DNA from: Kallipyga gabonensis
Lineage (GTDB): Bacteria > Bacillota > Clostridia > Tissierellales > Peptoniphilaceae
Reading direction: 5' to 3'
Assembly (NCBI RefSeq): GCF_001286805.1
Contig: NZ_CXYV01000002.1
Span: forward strand, 868,001 to 932,000
DNA length: 64,000 nucleotides
Under the pieces are notes generated by a model. The model worked only from the letters and a program-made list of their open reading frames with translations, was not told where the DNA came from and did no database searches. The position numbers and the translations under genes are program-made. Each line of letters opens with the position of its first letter. Positions within the stretch are counted from its first letter, which is position 1. Shown in pieces: positions 42,241-50,696 of the stretch.

Positions 42241-44895
42241 ATGGCCAGGAATAAACGTTTCTTAATGATTGACGGCTCATCTCTGCTTTTTCGTGCCTTT
42301 TATGCCATCCGAGACTTGCGGACCCAGGATGGGGTGTACACCAATGGGGTTTATGGGTTTATGACCATGTTCTGGAAGGCCATGGAGGAGATTAGACCGG
42401 ATTATGTTCTTGTGGCATTTGACCGTTCTGAGCCTACCTTCCGCACGAAAATCTATGCTGATTATAAGGGAACTCGCCAGGCCACTCCTCCGGAGCTGGG
42501 CCCGCAATTTGGCATGGTCAAGGATATCCTCCATGCCTTATCCGTAACAACGATTGATAGGGAAGGCTATGAAGCGGATGATATTATCGGCACCATGTCC
42601 AAAAAAGCGGAAAATGAAGGGATAGAATCCATCTTATTAACCGGTGACAGGGATTATTTCCAATTGGTTTCGGACTTGACCAGTGTCCATTATACGAAAC
42701 GGGGGATCAGCCAGATAGAAGTGGTGACGCCCCATTATATTATGGAAAAATACCAAGTTAGCCCCTCCGCCCTGGTGGACATCAAGGGCCTTCAGGGAGA
42801 CACTTCGGACAACATTCCCGGTGTTCCCGGCATAGGGGAGAAGACTGCTATTAAGCTCATTAAAGAATTTTCCACGATTGAAAAAATCTACGAAAATCTC
42901 GACCAAGTATCAGGAAAGAAGCTCAAAGAAAACCTCATTGAAAATGAGGATCAGGCTTTTATGTCCCGACAACTGGGAGAGATCTTCCGGGACATGCCTC
43001 TGGAAGACAAATGGGAAGCCTTCCAACCCGGCGAGGCAGACCGGGAGAAATTGGTGGATATTTTTACCCGCTTGGAGTTTCGGTCTTTTGCCGACCGTTA
43101 TGCCTTGGACGAAAAAGAAGAAACTCTCACTTTTTCGACCAAAATCATTGCCGCTCCGGCATGGCCCGGATTGGCAAAAAAATTAGCTAAGTTGGAAAAA
43201 ACGTCTTTTGCCATTTTGGGAGATGGAGATAATTATATTCATGCCAACCCCATTTTCGCCTGTTTCCGGTGTGGGAAAGAAACGCTACTTCTTGATTTGA
43301 AAGGTCAGGAAGAGGTCTTTCGAGAATCCTTCAGCTCCCTTTTTTCAGGAGAGGGTCCTCTTCTTCTTGCTTATGATATTAAGGAATCCATGGTTCTCTT
43401 GGATAAAATGGGCCTGGACTTCACCGGAGATTATCGTGACATTATGCTCATGGAATATCTTTTAGATCCCACCCGCTCTTCCTATGAAATTGACCATCTT
43501 GCCCGGAGACTTTCTGGGGTGAATATTCATTCTCGCCGTGAACTTCTCGGCAGGGGAGCCAAGCGTAAAGAGTTTGATCAAATTGATGAACAAGAGCTTC
43601 TGGACTATGTGGGAGGACTTCTTCAGGTGGTCATGGAAGGCGAGGATAAGCTCTGGGCGGAAATCCGGGAAATGAAAATGGACAGGCTATATTTAGAGAT
43701 AGAGAACCCTCTTGCCCGTGTTCTTGCCCACATGGAGATTGCGGGCATTGCCGTAGACGAAGAAAAACTGAATACCTTGGATAAGGAGTATTCGCACAGG
43801 CTCCGGGAAATGGAAGAAGAGATCTACAATTATGCCGGAAAGACCTTTAATATCAATTCCTCCCAGCAACTTTCCGATCTTCTCTTTGTTGATTTGGGCC
43901 TTCGACCGGGAAAGAAGACCAAGACCGGCTATTCCACAGCCAAGGATGTTTTGGAGGGCTTGGTCGATGACCATCCCATTATCCCGGCTATCCTTGAGTA
44001 TCGGATGTTATCCAAATTGATATCCACTTATGTTGATGGTTTCCGTCCATATATCGATAGGGATGGCCGAGTCCGTTCCCAATTCAAGCAAAATGTAGCG
44101 GCAACCGGCAGGCTTTCTTCTACGGAACCCAACCTCCAAAACATCCCTGTTCGCACAGAAGAAGGAAGGAAACTTCGAGCGGTTTTTGTGGCCGGAGAAG
44201 GGAAGCTGCTGGTGGATGCAGACTATTCGCAGATTGAGCTTCGTGTCTTAGCTTCTTTATCCGGGGATCCCACCATGATTCAATCCTTTAAGGAAGGTCA
44301 CGACATCCACACAAAAACCGCTTCAGAAATTCTCGGCAAGGATCCTGACCAAATCACCGGTCTTGAACGATCTTCAGCCAAAGCGGTTAATTTCGGTATT
44401 ATCTATGGGATTTCTGATTATGGTCTTTCACGGAATTTGGGGATTAGTCGTCAGGCGGCTAAGGAATACATTGATGGCTACAAGGCCACCTATCCCGAAA
44501 TCCAAAGATATATGTCAGACATTGTCGATAAGGCCAGGGAAAAAGGTTATGTCGAAACCTACTATGGTCGTCGTCGGAGTGTTCCTGAATTGGCCTCTTC
44601 CAACTTTAACGTTCGCTCGTTTGGGGAGCGGATCGCACTCAACACCCCTATTCAAGGAACGGCGGCCGATATTATTAAACTGGCCATGATCCGCGTGGAC
44701 CAGGCTCTCCGGGAGGAAAAAATCAAGGCACGTTTAGTCTTACAAATCCATGATGAATTAATTGTAGAAGTGGACAGCAGTCATGCGGAAGAGATGGGGG
44801 AAAAGATGAAGAAGATTATGGAAGATGTTTCTGACCTGGCCGTTGACCTTCTGGCCGATACCAATATAGGGAAATCCTGGTATGAAGCAAAGTAG
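42241..44895 (+). CDS. polA: DNA polymerase I
   Basis: An 884-residue repair and Okazaki-fragment polymerase. The 5' nuclease domain (1-290) has DGSSLLFRAFYA, GYEADDIIGT and KGLQGDTSDNIPGVPGIGEKT-type motifs. Residues 300-480 are an exonuclease-like domain that lacks the DxE metal ligands (LGDGDNYIHAN at that place), so proofreading is probably absent, as in Bacillus. The polymerase domain has VDADYSQIELRVLASLSGD, KAVNFGIIYG and IHDELIVEV. ATG 42241 follows ATGAGGAGGAAG. The only visible promoter is that of the upstream tRNA. Confidence 0.97.
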   Translation: MARNKRFLMIDGSSLLFRAFYAIRDLRTQDGVYTNGVYGFMTMFWKAMEEIRPDYVLVAFDRSEPTFRTKIYADYKGTRQATPPELGPQFGMVKDILHALSVTTIDREGYEADDIIGTMSKKAENEGIESILLTGDRDYFQLVSDLTSVHYTKRGISQIEVVTPHYIMEKYQVSPSALVDIKGLQGDTSDNIPGVPGIGEKTAIKLIKEFSTIEKIYENLDQVSGKKLKENLIENEDQAFMSRQLGEIFRDMPLEDKWEAFQPGEADREKLVDIFTRLEFRSFADRYALDEKEETLTFSTKIIAAPAWPGLAKKLAKLEKTSFAILGDGDNYIHANPIFACFRCGKETLLLDLKGQEEVFRESFSSLFSGEGPLLLAYDIKESMVLLDKMGLDFTGDYRDIMLMEYLLDPTRSSYEIDHLARRLSGVNIHSRRELLGRGAKRKEFDQIDEQELLDYVGGLLQVVMEGEDKLWAEIREMKMDRLYLEIENPLARVLAHMEIAGIAVDEEKLNTLDKEYSHRLREMEEEIYNYAGKTFNINSSQQLSDLLFVDLGLRPGKKTKTGYSTAKDVLEGLVDDHPIIPAILEYRMLSKLISTYVDGFRPYIDRDGRVRSQFKQNVAATGRLSSTEPNLQNIPVRTEEGRKLRAVFVAGEGKLLVDADYSQIELRVLASLSGDPTMIQSFKEGHDIHTKTASEILGKDPDQITGLERSSAKAVNFGIIYGISDYGLSRNLGISRQAAKEYIDGYKATYPEIQRYMSDIVDKAREKGYVETYYGRRRSVPELASSNFNVRSFGERIALNTPIQGTAADIIKLAMIRVDQALREEKIKARLVLQIHDELIVEVDSSHAEEMGEKMKKIMEDVSDLAVDLLADTNIGKSWYEAK

Positions 44896-45520
44896 GATAT
44901 GGAGGATCGGCCTCACCGGAGGAATAGCGTCGGGAAAGTCCTCCTGTACAAATTATCTCATTAAGGAAGGCTATACCGTACTGGATGGTGATGAGATTGC
45001 GCACCAATTGATGGCCCCAGGAGGAGAAGGATTTCAGGCCATCCTTCAAACTTTTGGGCCCGATTCCCTTGATAACAGGGGAAACCTGGACCGGAAAAGC
45101 CTGGCCGACCTGGTCTTCCATGATCCCCGGGCTCTGGCTAGATTGAACAATGTAATGCATCCCCTCATTTATCGAGATCTGGACAGGAAGGCGGTTTTAG
45201 CCGAGGGGATAGGCGTTAAAGACAACCTGCTCTTTTTCGACCTTCCTCTTCTTTTTGAAACCTGGGACCGTGCAAAAAATCTGGCTTTCGATTCCATATG
45301 GTTGGTCCTGGCACCGGAAGAAGATCGAATACGTAGAATGGGCAAAAGAGATGGTCTAAACCGCGACCAAGCTCAGGCGAGGATTAATGCTCAGATGGGA
45401 GACGACCAAAAAATTCTCAAGTCAGACCAAATCATATATAATGAAGGTACGCTCAAGGAACTTTATGAAGAAATCCGACAAGCTATTGCTTGGGAAAGAG
45501 ACCGGTATGAAATTTCTTAG
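44882..45520 (+). CDS. coaE: Dephospho-CoA kinase
   Basis: A 212-residue P-loop kinase that adds the 3' phosphate in the last step of CoA synthesis. The P-loop GLTGGIASGKSS is at residues 10-21, followed by VLDGDEIAHQL and VMHPLIYRDL. The start ATG 44882 lies inside the end of polA, a 14-base overlap, so translation is likely coupled. Gene order polA-coaE is common in Firmicutes, often with mutM between. Confidence 0.94.
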   Translation: MKQSRIWRIGLTGGIASGKSSCTNYLIKEGYTVLDGDEIAHQLMAPGGEGFQAILQTFGPDSLDNRGNLDRKSLADLVFHDPRALARLNNVMHPLIYRDLDRKAVLAEGIGVKDNLLFFDLPLLFETWDRAKNLAFDSIWLVLAPEEDRIRRMGKRDGLNRDQAQARINAQMGDDQKILKSDQIIYNEGTLKELYEEIRQAIAWERDRYEIS

Positions 45521-46166
45521 AAAATTAATCAAACACCTCCTGATCTTGCTTTTGATTGTTTTTTTGATCGCCTTCGGTGGATCCTACGCTATGTCCTATT
45601 TCGGCACCGCCAACTACCCTATTCGCTTTGGAAAGGAAATTGAGGAAGCTGCCCAAGATGAGAATTTGGACCCCCGTTTTATTGCGGCCATCATAAAAAC
45701 GGAATCGGATTTTCGCCCAGATGTTATCGCTAATGATGGAGGGCTGGGGTTAATGCAGCTTATGCCCGAGACAGCCAAAGAAATGTGCAAGGAAATCGGA
45801 ATCGATTATTCCGAAAAGGCCGTCCTTGACCCTGCAACCAATATTAAGCTGGGATGTCACCACCTATCCTCTCTCATTCAAAAATATCAGAATCGTCACT
45901 TAGCCACAGCAGCCTACAATGTTGGTCATACCAAGGTTGACCAGTGGTTGGAAGAGGGAACCATCACCTGGGAGCTGGAGACGATGAAAAAAATCCCTGT
46001 TCCCATTACCCGAAAGTATGTTCAGAAGGTGGATAAGGCTTTTTCTATCTACTCGGTCTTCTATCCGGACCATCTGCCTGACGACACTCGTCAGATGAAC
46101 CGTTTTTCACTAGCCTGGGAGAATCTTCTTCATACGGCGAAGTGGACCTACCATAAAGTAAAATAA
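45507..46166 (+). CDS. Membrane-anchored SLT-type lytic transglycosylase
   Basis: A 219-residue protein with a basic N-terminus and one membrane helix (LLILLLIVFLIAFGGSYAM). It is followed by an SLT domain: catalytic Glu66 in AAIIKTESDFRP, GGLGLMQLMPETA and ATAAYNVGHTKVDQW. It cuts the glycan strand of peptidoglycan outside the membrane, giving anhydro ends. The start ATG 45507 overlaps coaE by 14 bases, copying the polA-coaE overlap. This gene follows coaE in several Firmicutes. Confidence 0.92.
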   Translation: MKFLRKLIKHLLILLLIVFLIAFGGSYAMSYFGTANYPIRFGKEIEEAAQDENLDPRFIAAIIKTESDFRPDVIANDGGLGLMQLMPETAKEMCKEIGIDYSEKAVLDPATNIKLGCHHLSSLIQKYQNRHLATAAYNVGHTKVDQWLEEGTITWELETMKKIPVPITRKYVQKVDKAFSIYSVFYPDHLPDDTRQMNRFSLAWENLLHTAKWTYHKVK

Positions 46167-46191
46167 GAAAATGATCTTCTCTCATTTTTAT

Positions 46192-46220
46192 AAACCGAGC
46201 CTTGTGCTCGGTTTTTCTTA
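46192..46220 (+). terminator. Terminator after the transglycosylase gene
   Basis: AAACCGAGC (46192-46200) pairs with GCTCGGTTT (46206-46214) across CTTGT, followed by Ts. The next 115 bases are AT-rich without a gene. Confidence 0.9.
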
Positions 46221-46337
46221 TGGTACAAAATAATTATTATGCTTGAAGTAATTGAGAATTAAATATAGAATAAATGAGGTGTGAACAAACGAAGGACTGG
46301 GGAGTTTATTTTTTTTGCTTGTTACTATTCAAATAGC

Positions 46338-46365
46338 TTGTCAGGCTTTCTATTTATGATATAAT
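46338..46365 (+). promoter_or_regulatory. Promoter of tRNA-Leu(GAG)
   Basis: TTGTCA (46338-46343), a 16-base spacer and TATAAT (46360-46365) with an extended TG (46357-46358). Confidence 0.88.
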
Positions 46366-46391
46366 AGTCAAGTCGCTACATTTTTTTGCGT

Positions 46392-46476
46392 GCAGAAGTG
46401 GTGGAACTGGCAGACACGCCATCTTGAGGGGGTGGTGAGCCAAAAGCTCTTGTGGGTTCGAATCCCATCTTCTGCA
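46392..46476 (+). tRNA. tRNA-Leu, anticodon GAG
   Basis: An 85-base class II tRNA. Acceptor GCAGAAG (46392-46398) pairs with CTTCTGC (46469-46475). Stem CCATC/GGTGG encloses loop TTGAGGG, anticodon GAG, reading CUC and CUU. A long variable arm and T-arm GTGGG-TTCGAAT-CCCAT are present. CCA is not encoded. Confidence 0.96.
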
Positions 46477-46484
46477 TCCTTTTA

Positions 46485-46519
46485 AGCGGAGAACGGCTTG
46501 ACCCGTTCTCCGCTATTTT
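46485..46519 (+). terminator. Terminator between tRNA-Leu(GAG) and rnfC
   Basis: A perfect 12-bp stem AGCGGAGAACGG (46485-46496) with its complement (46503-46514) and loop CTTGAC, followed by ATTTTTATTT. Only 33 bases remain to the rnfC start. Confidence 0.9.
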
Positions 46520-46551
46520 TATTTAAAAGGTAGATGAGAGGAGTGTGGTAA

Positions 46552-47883
46552 ATGAAACTCGAAAATTTGACTTTCCGAGGCGGTACGCATATCGAAGAGT
46601 TCAAGGAGCTGTCGAGTGGTTCGCTTCCAAGTCCTATGCCTGCACCGGACAAGGTGACGCTTACTATGTCCCAACATATCGGTGCCCCGGCAAAACCCCT
46701 GGTGAAGAAGGGGGACGAGGTTAAAGTGGGACAAAAGATCGCTGAAGCCGGCGGCTTTGTTTCTGCCCCGGTTCATTCTTCAGTATCGGGTAAAGTCCTT
46801 GGAATTGTGAACTATCGTTCAGCAACCGGACAATTGGTCCAGGCCATTGAAATTGAAAACGATGGACAGGATAGCCTCGGCTATGAAAAGGTGGACCGAT
46901 CGAAGGAAGATCTCTCGGTAGAGGAGATGCTGGATTACATAAAAGAAGCCGGCATCGTCGGCATGGGTGGGGCCGGCTTCCCGACCCACGTCAAACTTCA
47001 GCCACCAAAGGATACTCCGGTTGATACTATCATTATCAACGGTGCTGAATGTGAACCCTATTTAACCTGCGATGATGTCACCATGCGGACCCAGCCTGAA
47101 AAGATTGTGGCCGGTTTGCACCTGATGATGAAGATCGCCGGTGCAAAAAAGGGCTTTATTGCCATTGAAGATAACAAGCCGGATGCGATTGCCGCTGTTG
47201 AAAAGGCTTTGGAAGGCAAGAGTGAGAATATGGCCCTGGCCGTCCTCAAGACCAAGTACCCTCAGGGTGATGAAAAGCGGATTATCACTGCTGTCACCGG
47301 CAGGGAAGTGCCCATGGGCGGCTTGCCCGCTGCTGTTGGCTGCATTGTCGACAACGTGGGAACAACCTGTGCTATTGTCGATGCGGTGTATTATGGAAAG
47401 CCCCTTTATGAGCGTGTGGTTACCGTCACCGGACATGCATTAAATGAGCCCAAGAACCTTGTGGTTCGCTTTGGTACGACTATTGGAGAAGTCCTTAACT
47501 TTGCCGGTGGTCTTGCCACTGAAGCCGGAAAGATTATTTTTGGTGGTCCCATGATGGGCGTGGCTCAGGCCGGTGTGGATTCGGTCACCGACAAGCGAAA
47601 CAACGGCATCCTTGTTTTGACCAAGGAAGAGGCGGAACCCAAGAGAATTGACCCATGTATCCGTTGCAACCGTTGTGTAGAAGTTTGCCCGGTTTTCCTT
47701 GAACCCTTAGTCATTGCCTCCGCTTCCAAGATGGAGAACTGGGATATTGCCCAGGCCAATGATGTTACTGCCTGCATTGAATGCGGGTCATGCTCTTATA
47801 TCTGTCCCTCTCATCGTCCTCTGACTGAATTGATCCGTTTCGGGAAGCAAGAAGTCATGGCGATGAACCGAAAGAAAAAGTAG
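46552..47883 (+). CDS. rnfC: Rnf complex subunit RnfC
   Basis: A 443-residue peripheral subunit that binds FMN and NADH on the cytoplasmic face of Rnf. The N-terminal RnfC barrel (GGTHIEEFKELS, HIGAPAKPLVKKGDEV) is followed by a Complex I 51-kDa-like domain (GMGGAGFPTHVKL, INGAECEPYLTCDD) and two [4Fe-4S] motifs (CIRCNRCVEVCPVF and CIECGSCSYICPSH). It is first in the order C-D-G-E-A-B seen in clostridial Rnf operons. The start ATG 46552 follows GAGAGGAG. No promoter lies between it and the tRNA terminator. Confidence 0.97.
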   Translation: MKLENLTFRGGTHIEEFKELSSGSLPSPMPAPDKVTLTMSQHIGAPAKPLVKKGDEVKVGQKIAEAGGFVSAPVHSSVSGKVLGIVNYRSATGQLVQAIEIENDGQDSLGYEKVDRSKEDLSVEEMLDYIKEAGIVGMGGAGFPTHVKLQPPKDTPVDTIIINGAECEPYLTCDDVTMRTQPEKIVAGLHLMMKIAGAKKGFIAIEDNKPDAIAAVEKALEGKSENMALAVLKTKYPQGDEKRIITAVTGREVPMGGLPAAVGCIVDNVGTTCAIVDAVYYGKPLYERVVTVTGHALNEPKNLVVRFGTTIGEVLNFAGGLATEAGKIIFGGPMMGVAQAGVDSVTDKRNNGILVLTKEEAEPKRIDPCIRCNRCVEVCPVFLEPLVIASASKMENWDIAQANDVTACIECGSCSYICPSHRPLTELIRFGKQEVMAMNRKKK

Positions 47884-47894
47884 AGGAGGATTTT

Positions 47895-48896
47895 ATGCCA
47901 AACGTAAATACTCCTGTCCAGGAAGGATCCCTTTTGAAGGTAACCTCCTCACCGCACGTGCGGACGGAGGACTCCATCCAGCGGATTATGCTCGATGTTA
48001 TCATCGCCATGGTCCCGGCTATTGTTGCCTCCTGTGTCTTCTTTGGCTTTGCCGCCCTTTCGTTGATCGCTGTCTGTGTGATCGCCGCAGTGGCCGCGGA
48101 AGCCCTTTGTCAGAAGGTCATGGGGCGGAGGGTCTCCATTGATGACCTTTCCGCGGTGGTAACCGGAATTCTTTTAGCCTTTAACCTTCCTGCAGGTTTT
48201 CCCCTTTGGAAAGCAGCCATTGGAGCTGTCTTCTCCATCGTTGTTGTTAAACAGCTCTTCGGTGGACTCGGCTCCAACTTTATGAACCCTGCTCTTGCCG
48301 GCCGTGCCTTTCTTCTGGCCCAGTGGGGCAAGGAAATGACGGCTACCCCTCTGCCTTTTAAGGCGGATACCCTGTCCGGACCGACCCCCCTGGCGGCAGT
48401 CAAAGCCATCCAAGGTGGTGCCGCTTCCGGCGATGTGGTCGTTCCCAGCCTCATGGATTTATTCCTGGGTAAAGTGCCCGGAATGTTGGGTGAAGTTTCT
48501 GCTGCCGCTCTTTTGCTTGGGGCGATTTACTTATTGGTTCGTGGCGTTATCCAGCTTCGGATCCCTCTGGCCTACATCGGATCCTTTGCTGTCTTTACCT
48601 TCATTTTCGGCATGGTCAATGGAACTAACGGTCTCGGAGACATTCCTTATCAGATCCTCTCTGGTGGATTGATCTTGGGTGCCTTCTTTATGGCGACCGA
48701 CTACGCCTCCAGCCCTGTTACCTCAAAAGGTCAGCTCATCTTCGGTTTGGGTGCGGGTTTCCTTACCGCCCTGATCCGAAACTTCGGTGGTTATCCGGAA
48801 GGTGTTTCCTATGCTATCCTTCTGATGAACGTCTGCACACCTTTGATTGACAACTTCATTAAAAATAAAACATTTGGGAGGGTGAAAGATGAATAA
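47895..48896 (+). CDS. rnfD: Rnf complex subunit RnfD
   Basis: A 333-residue membrane subunit with about nine to ten helices. The covalent FMN attachment region is visible as DTLSGPTPLAA, where the Thr is the expected acceptor, although the usual SGAT order is changed to SGPT. GSNFMNPALAGRAFLLAQW and YASSPVTSKGQLIFG are family blocks. Rnf couples reduced-ferredoxin oxidation by NAD to ion export. It follows rnfC by eleven bases with AGAGGAGG before ATG 47895, and overlaps rnfG by eight. Confidence 0.95.
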   Translation: MPNVNTPVQEGSLLKVTSSPHVRTEDSIQRIMLDVIIAMVPAIVASCVFFGFAALSLIAVCVIAAVAAEALCQKVMGRRVSIDDLSAVVTGILLAFNLPAGFPLWKAAIGAVFSIVVVKQLFGGLGSNFMNPALAGRAFLLAQWGKEMTATPLPFKADTLSGPTPLAAVKAIQGGAASGDVVVPSLMDLFLGKVPGMLGEVSAAALLLGAIYLLVRGVIQLRIPLAYIGSFAVFTFIFGMVNGTNGLGDIPYQILSGGLILGAFFMATDYASSPVTSKGQLIFGLGAGFLTALIRNFGGYPEGVSYAILLMNVCTPLIDNFIKNKTFGRVKDE

Positions 48897-49458
48897 GTCT
48901 GTTCAATACGCTATTCGACTTCTTATCATTTGTGCAGTTGCTACCCTGGTTCTTGCCTTTACCAACTCCCAGACCGCGCCGGTTATTGCTGAACGGCAAA
49001 AACAGGAAACCATTGCTGCATATAAGAAAGTTTTTCCGGATGCGGAAGAGATTAAGCCGGTCGATGACGATTCTCTGCTTAACAAGCACATTCTTGACAT
49101 CCAGGAAGCCAAGGTCGGGGGAGAAACTAAGGGTTATATTTTTAACGTGGAATCTCCAAGTGGTTATGACGGCCCGGTCACTTATGTTGTCGGAGTAACA
49201 ACCGATGGTGCCGTAACAGGTTTCCAGGTCATCAGCCAGACAGAGACTAAGGGTTTCGGTGCTGCTGTTGCGGATGAAGCCTATGCCCAAGCTATGGTTG
49301 GTTCTGTTTTGACAGGTGAAATCAAGCGTGGTGAAAGTGCCGGCGAGTCAACTATCCCTGCTCTTTCCGGTGCGACCAAGACCACCAATGCTGTCCTTGG
49401 GGGGATGAACGAGGTCTCCCGGGTCTTGGGTCAATTGAGTGGAAGTGAGGCTAAGTAA
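48889..49458 (+). CDS. rnfG: Rnf complex subunit RnfG
   Basis: A 189-residue subunit with one N-terminal membrane helix (IRLLIICAVATLVLAFTN) and an outward FMN-binding domain. The covalent FMN site is the Thr of LSGATKTTNAVLG near residue 165. It takes part in electron transfer across the complex. ATG 48889 lies within the end of rnfD after GGGAGGG; its stop shares a base with the rnfE start (TAATG). Confidence 0.95.
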   Translation: MNKSVQYAIRLLIICAVATLVLAFTNSQTAPVIAERQKQETIAAYKKVFPDAEEIKPVDDDSLLNKHILDIQEAKVGGETKGYIFNVESPSGYDGPVTYVVGVTTDGAVTGFQVISQTETKGFGAAVADEAYAQAMVGSVLTGEIKRGESAGESTIPALSGATKTTNAVLGGMNEVSRVLGQLSGSEAK

Positions 49459-50108
49459 TGAGTAAAAAGACATTATTTACCGACGGTATCCTGAAAAACA
49501 ACCCCGTTCTGGTTCAGCTGATCGGCCTTTGCTCCGTTCTCGCTGTTTCTACGGAAGCCATCAACGCTTTAGGTATGGGGATTTCCCTCCTTTTGGTTTT
49601 GACCGCCTCCAACGTGGTAATTTCTATCCTTCGTGGATTTATTCCTGACGAAATCCGCATCCCTTCCTTCATTGTGGTTGTGGCCTCCTTCGTCACCATT
49701 CTGGAGATGGCCCTTCACGCCTTTGTTCCTGACCTTTATAACGCCTTGGGTATCTTCCTTCCCCTGATCGTCGTTAACTGCATCATCTTGGGAAGGGCTG
49801 AAGCCTTTGCTTATAAAAACGGCGTGGTGGACTCTCTCATTGATGGATTGGGCAACGGACTAGGTTATACCTTAGTTATTACGGCCGTTGCGATTGTTCG
49901 TGAATTCCTGGGCAATGGGTCTTTCTTTGGAATGTCAATCATTCCCGAAGACTATGTTCTGCCCTTTTTCCAACAGCCCGCCTCTGCCTACATCATCCTG
50001 GGCATCTTTATTGCCCTGACAACCTATAACCGGCAGAAGAAAAGAGAAGCGGAATTGGCCAAGCCGGTAGAACCGGATCTGTCGGCCATTGAGAGAGGAG
50101 AAGCATAA
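49458..50108 (+). CDS. rnfE: Rnf complex subunit RnfE
   Basis: A 216-residue integral membrane subunit with six helices, paired with RnfA as inverted homologues that hold a membrane iron-sulfur centre. Family blocks are NNPVLVQLIGLCSVLAVS, VVNCIILGRAEAFA with the Cys of the centre, and DGLGNGLGYTLVI. Start and stop overlap its neighbours by one base each, a strong sign of coupled translation. A 25-residue charged C-terminus follows the last helix. Confidence 0.95.
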   Translation: MSKKTLFTDGILKNNPVLVQLIGLCSVLAVSTEAINALGMGISLLLVLTASNVVISILRGFIPDEIRIPSFIVVVASFVTILEMALHAFVPDLYNALGIFLPLIVVNCIILGRAEAFAYKNGVVDSLIDGLGNGLGYTLVITAVAIVREFLGNGSFFGMSIIPEDYVLPFFQQPASAYIILGIFIALTTYNRQKKREAELAKPVEPDLSAIERGEA

Positions 50109-50686
50109 TGCAAAATATTCCTATGATTATCTTCTCAACGATTTTTATCAATAACTATGTTCTTGCTCAGTTCCTGGGGATTTGCCCTTCCATCGGGGTA
50201 ACCAATAAGGTGGAATCCGCCCTGGGTATGGGAATGGCGGTTACCTTTGTTGTGACTTTTGCTTCAGCGATCACCTGGTTAATCGATACTTATTTGCTCC
50301 AACCCAACCTGATTTACCTCCGGACCATCGCCTTTATTTTAGTTATCGCCACCCTGGTTCAAATCGTGGAGATGTTCTTAAAAAAATCAGCACCTGGTCT
50401 TTATGGTGCTCTGGGCATCTACCTTCCCTTAATTACGACCAACTGTATGGTTTTGGGAGTTGCCCTCTTGAACGTTCAAAGCGGCTATGGCTTTATTGAA
50501 ACGATCTTCTCCGGCCTTTCCGCCGCCATCGGTTTCTTCATGGCCATCGTCCTTCTCGCAGCAATCCGTGAGCGCTACGACATCAATGACCAGATTCCCA
50601 AGGCTTTCCGCAATGTTCCTATGGCCATGATCACCTTGGGCCTGATGTCCATCGCCTTCTCGGGATTCTCCGGAATGTTTGGATAA
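50108..50686 (+). CDS. rnfA: Rnf complex subunit RnfA
   Basis: A 192-residue membrane subunit with six helices, homologous to RnfE in opposite topology. NNYVLAQFLGICPSIGVTNK and TTNCMVLGVALLN carry the conserved Cys residues of the shared iron-sulfur site. It starts at ATG 50108 overlapping the rnfE stop (TAATG) and is followed ten bases later by rnfB. Confidence 0.95.
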   Translation: MQNIPMIIFSTIFINNYVLAQFLGICPSIGVTNKVESALGMGMAVTFVVTFASAITWLIDTYLLQPNLIYLRTIAFILVIATLVQIVEMFLKKSAPGLYGALGIYLPLITTNCMVLGVALLNVQSGYGFIETIFSGLSAAIGFFMAIVLLAAIRERYDINDQIPKAFRNVPMAMITLGLMSIAFSGFSGMFG

Positions 50687-50696
50687 GGAGGAGACA

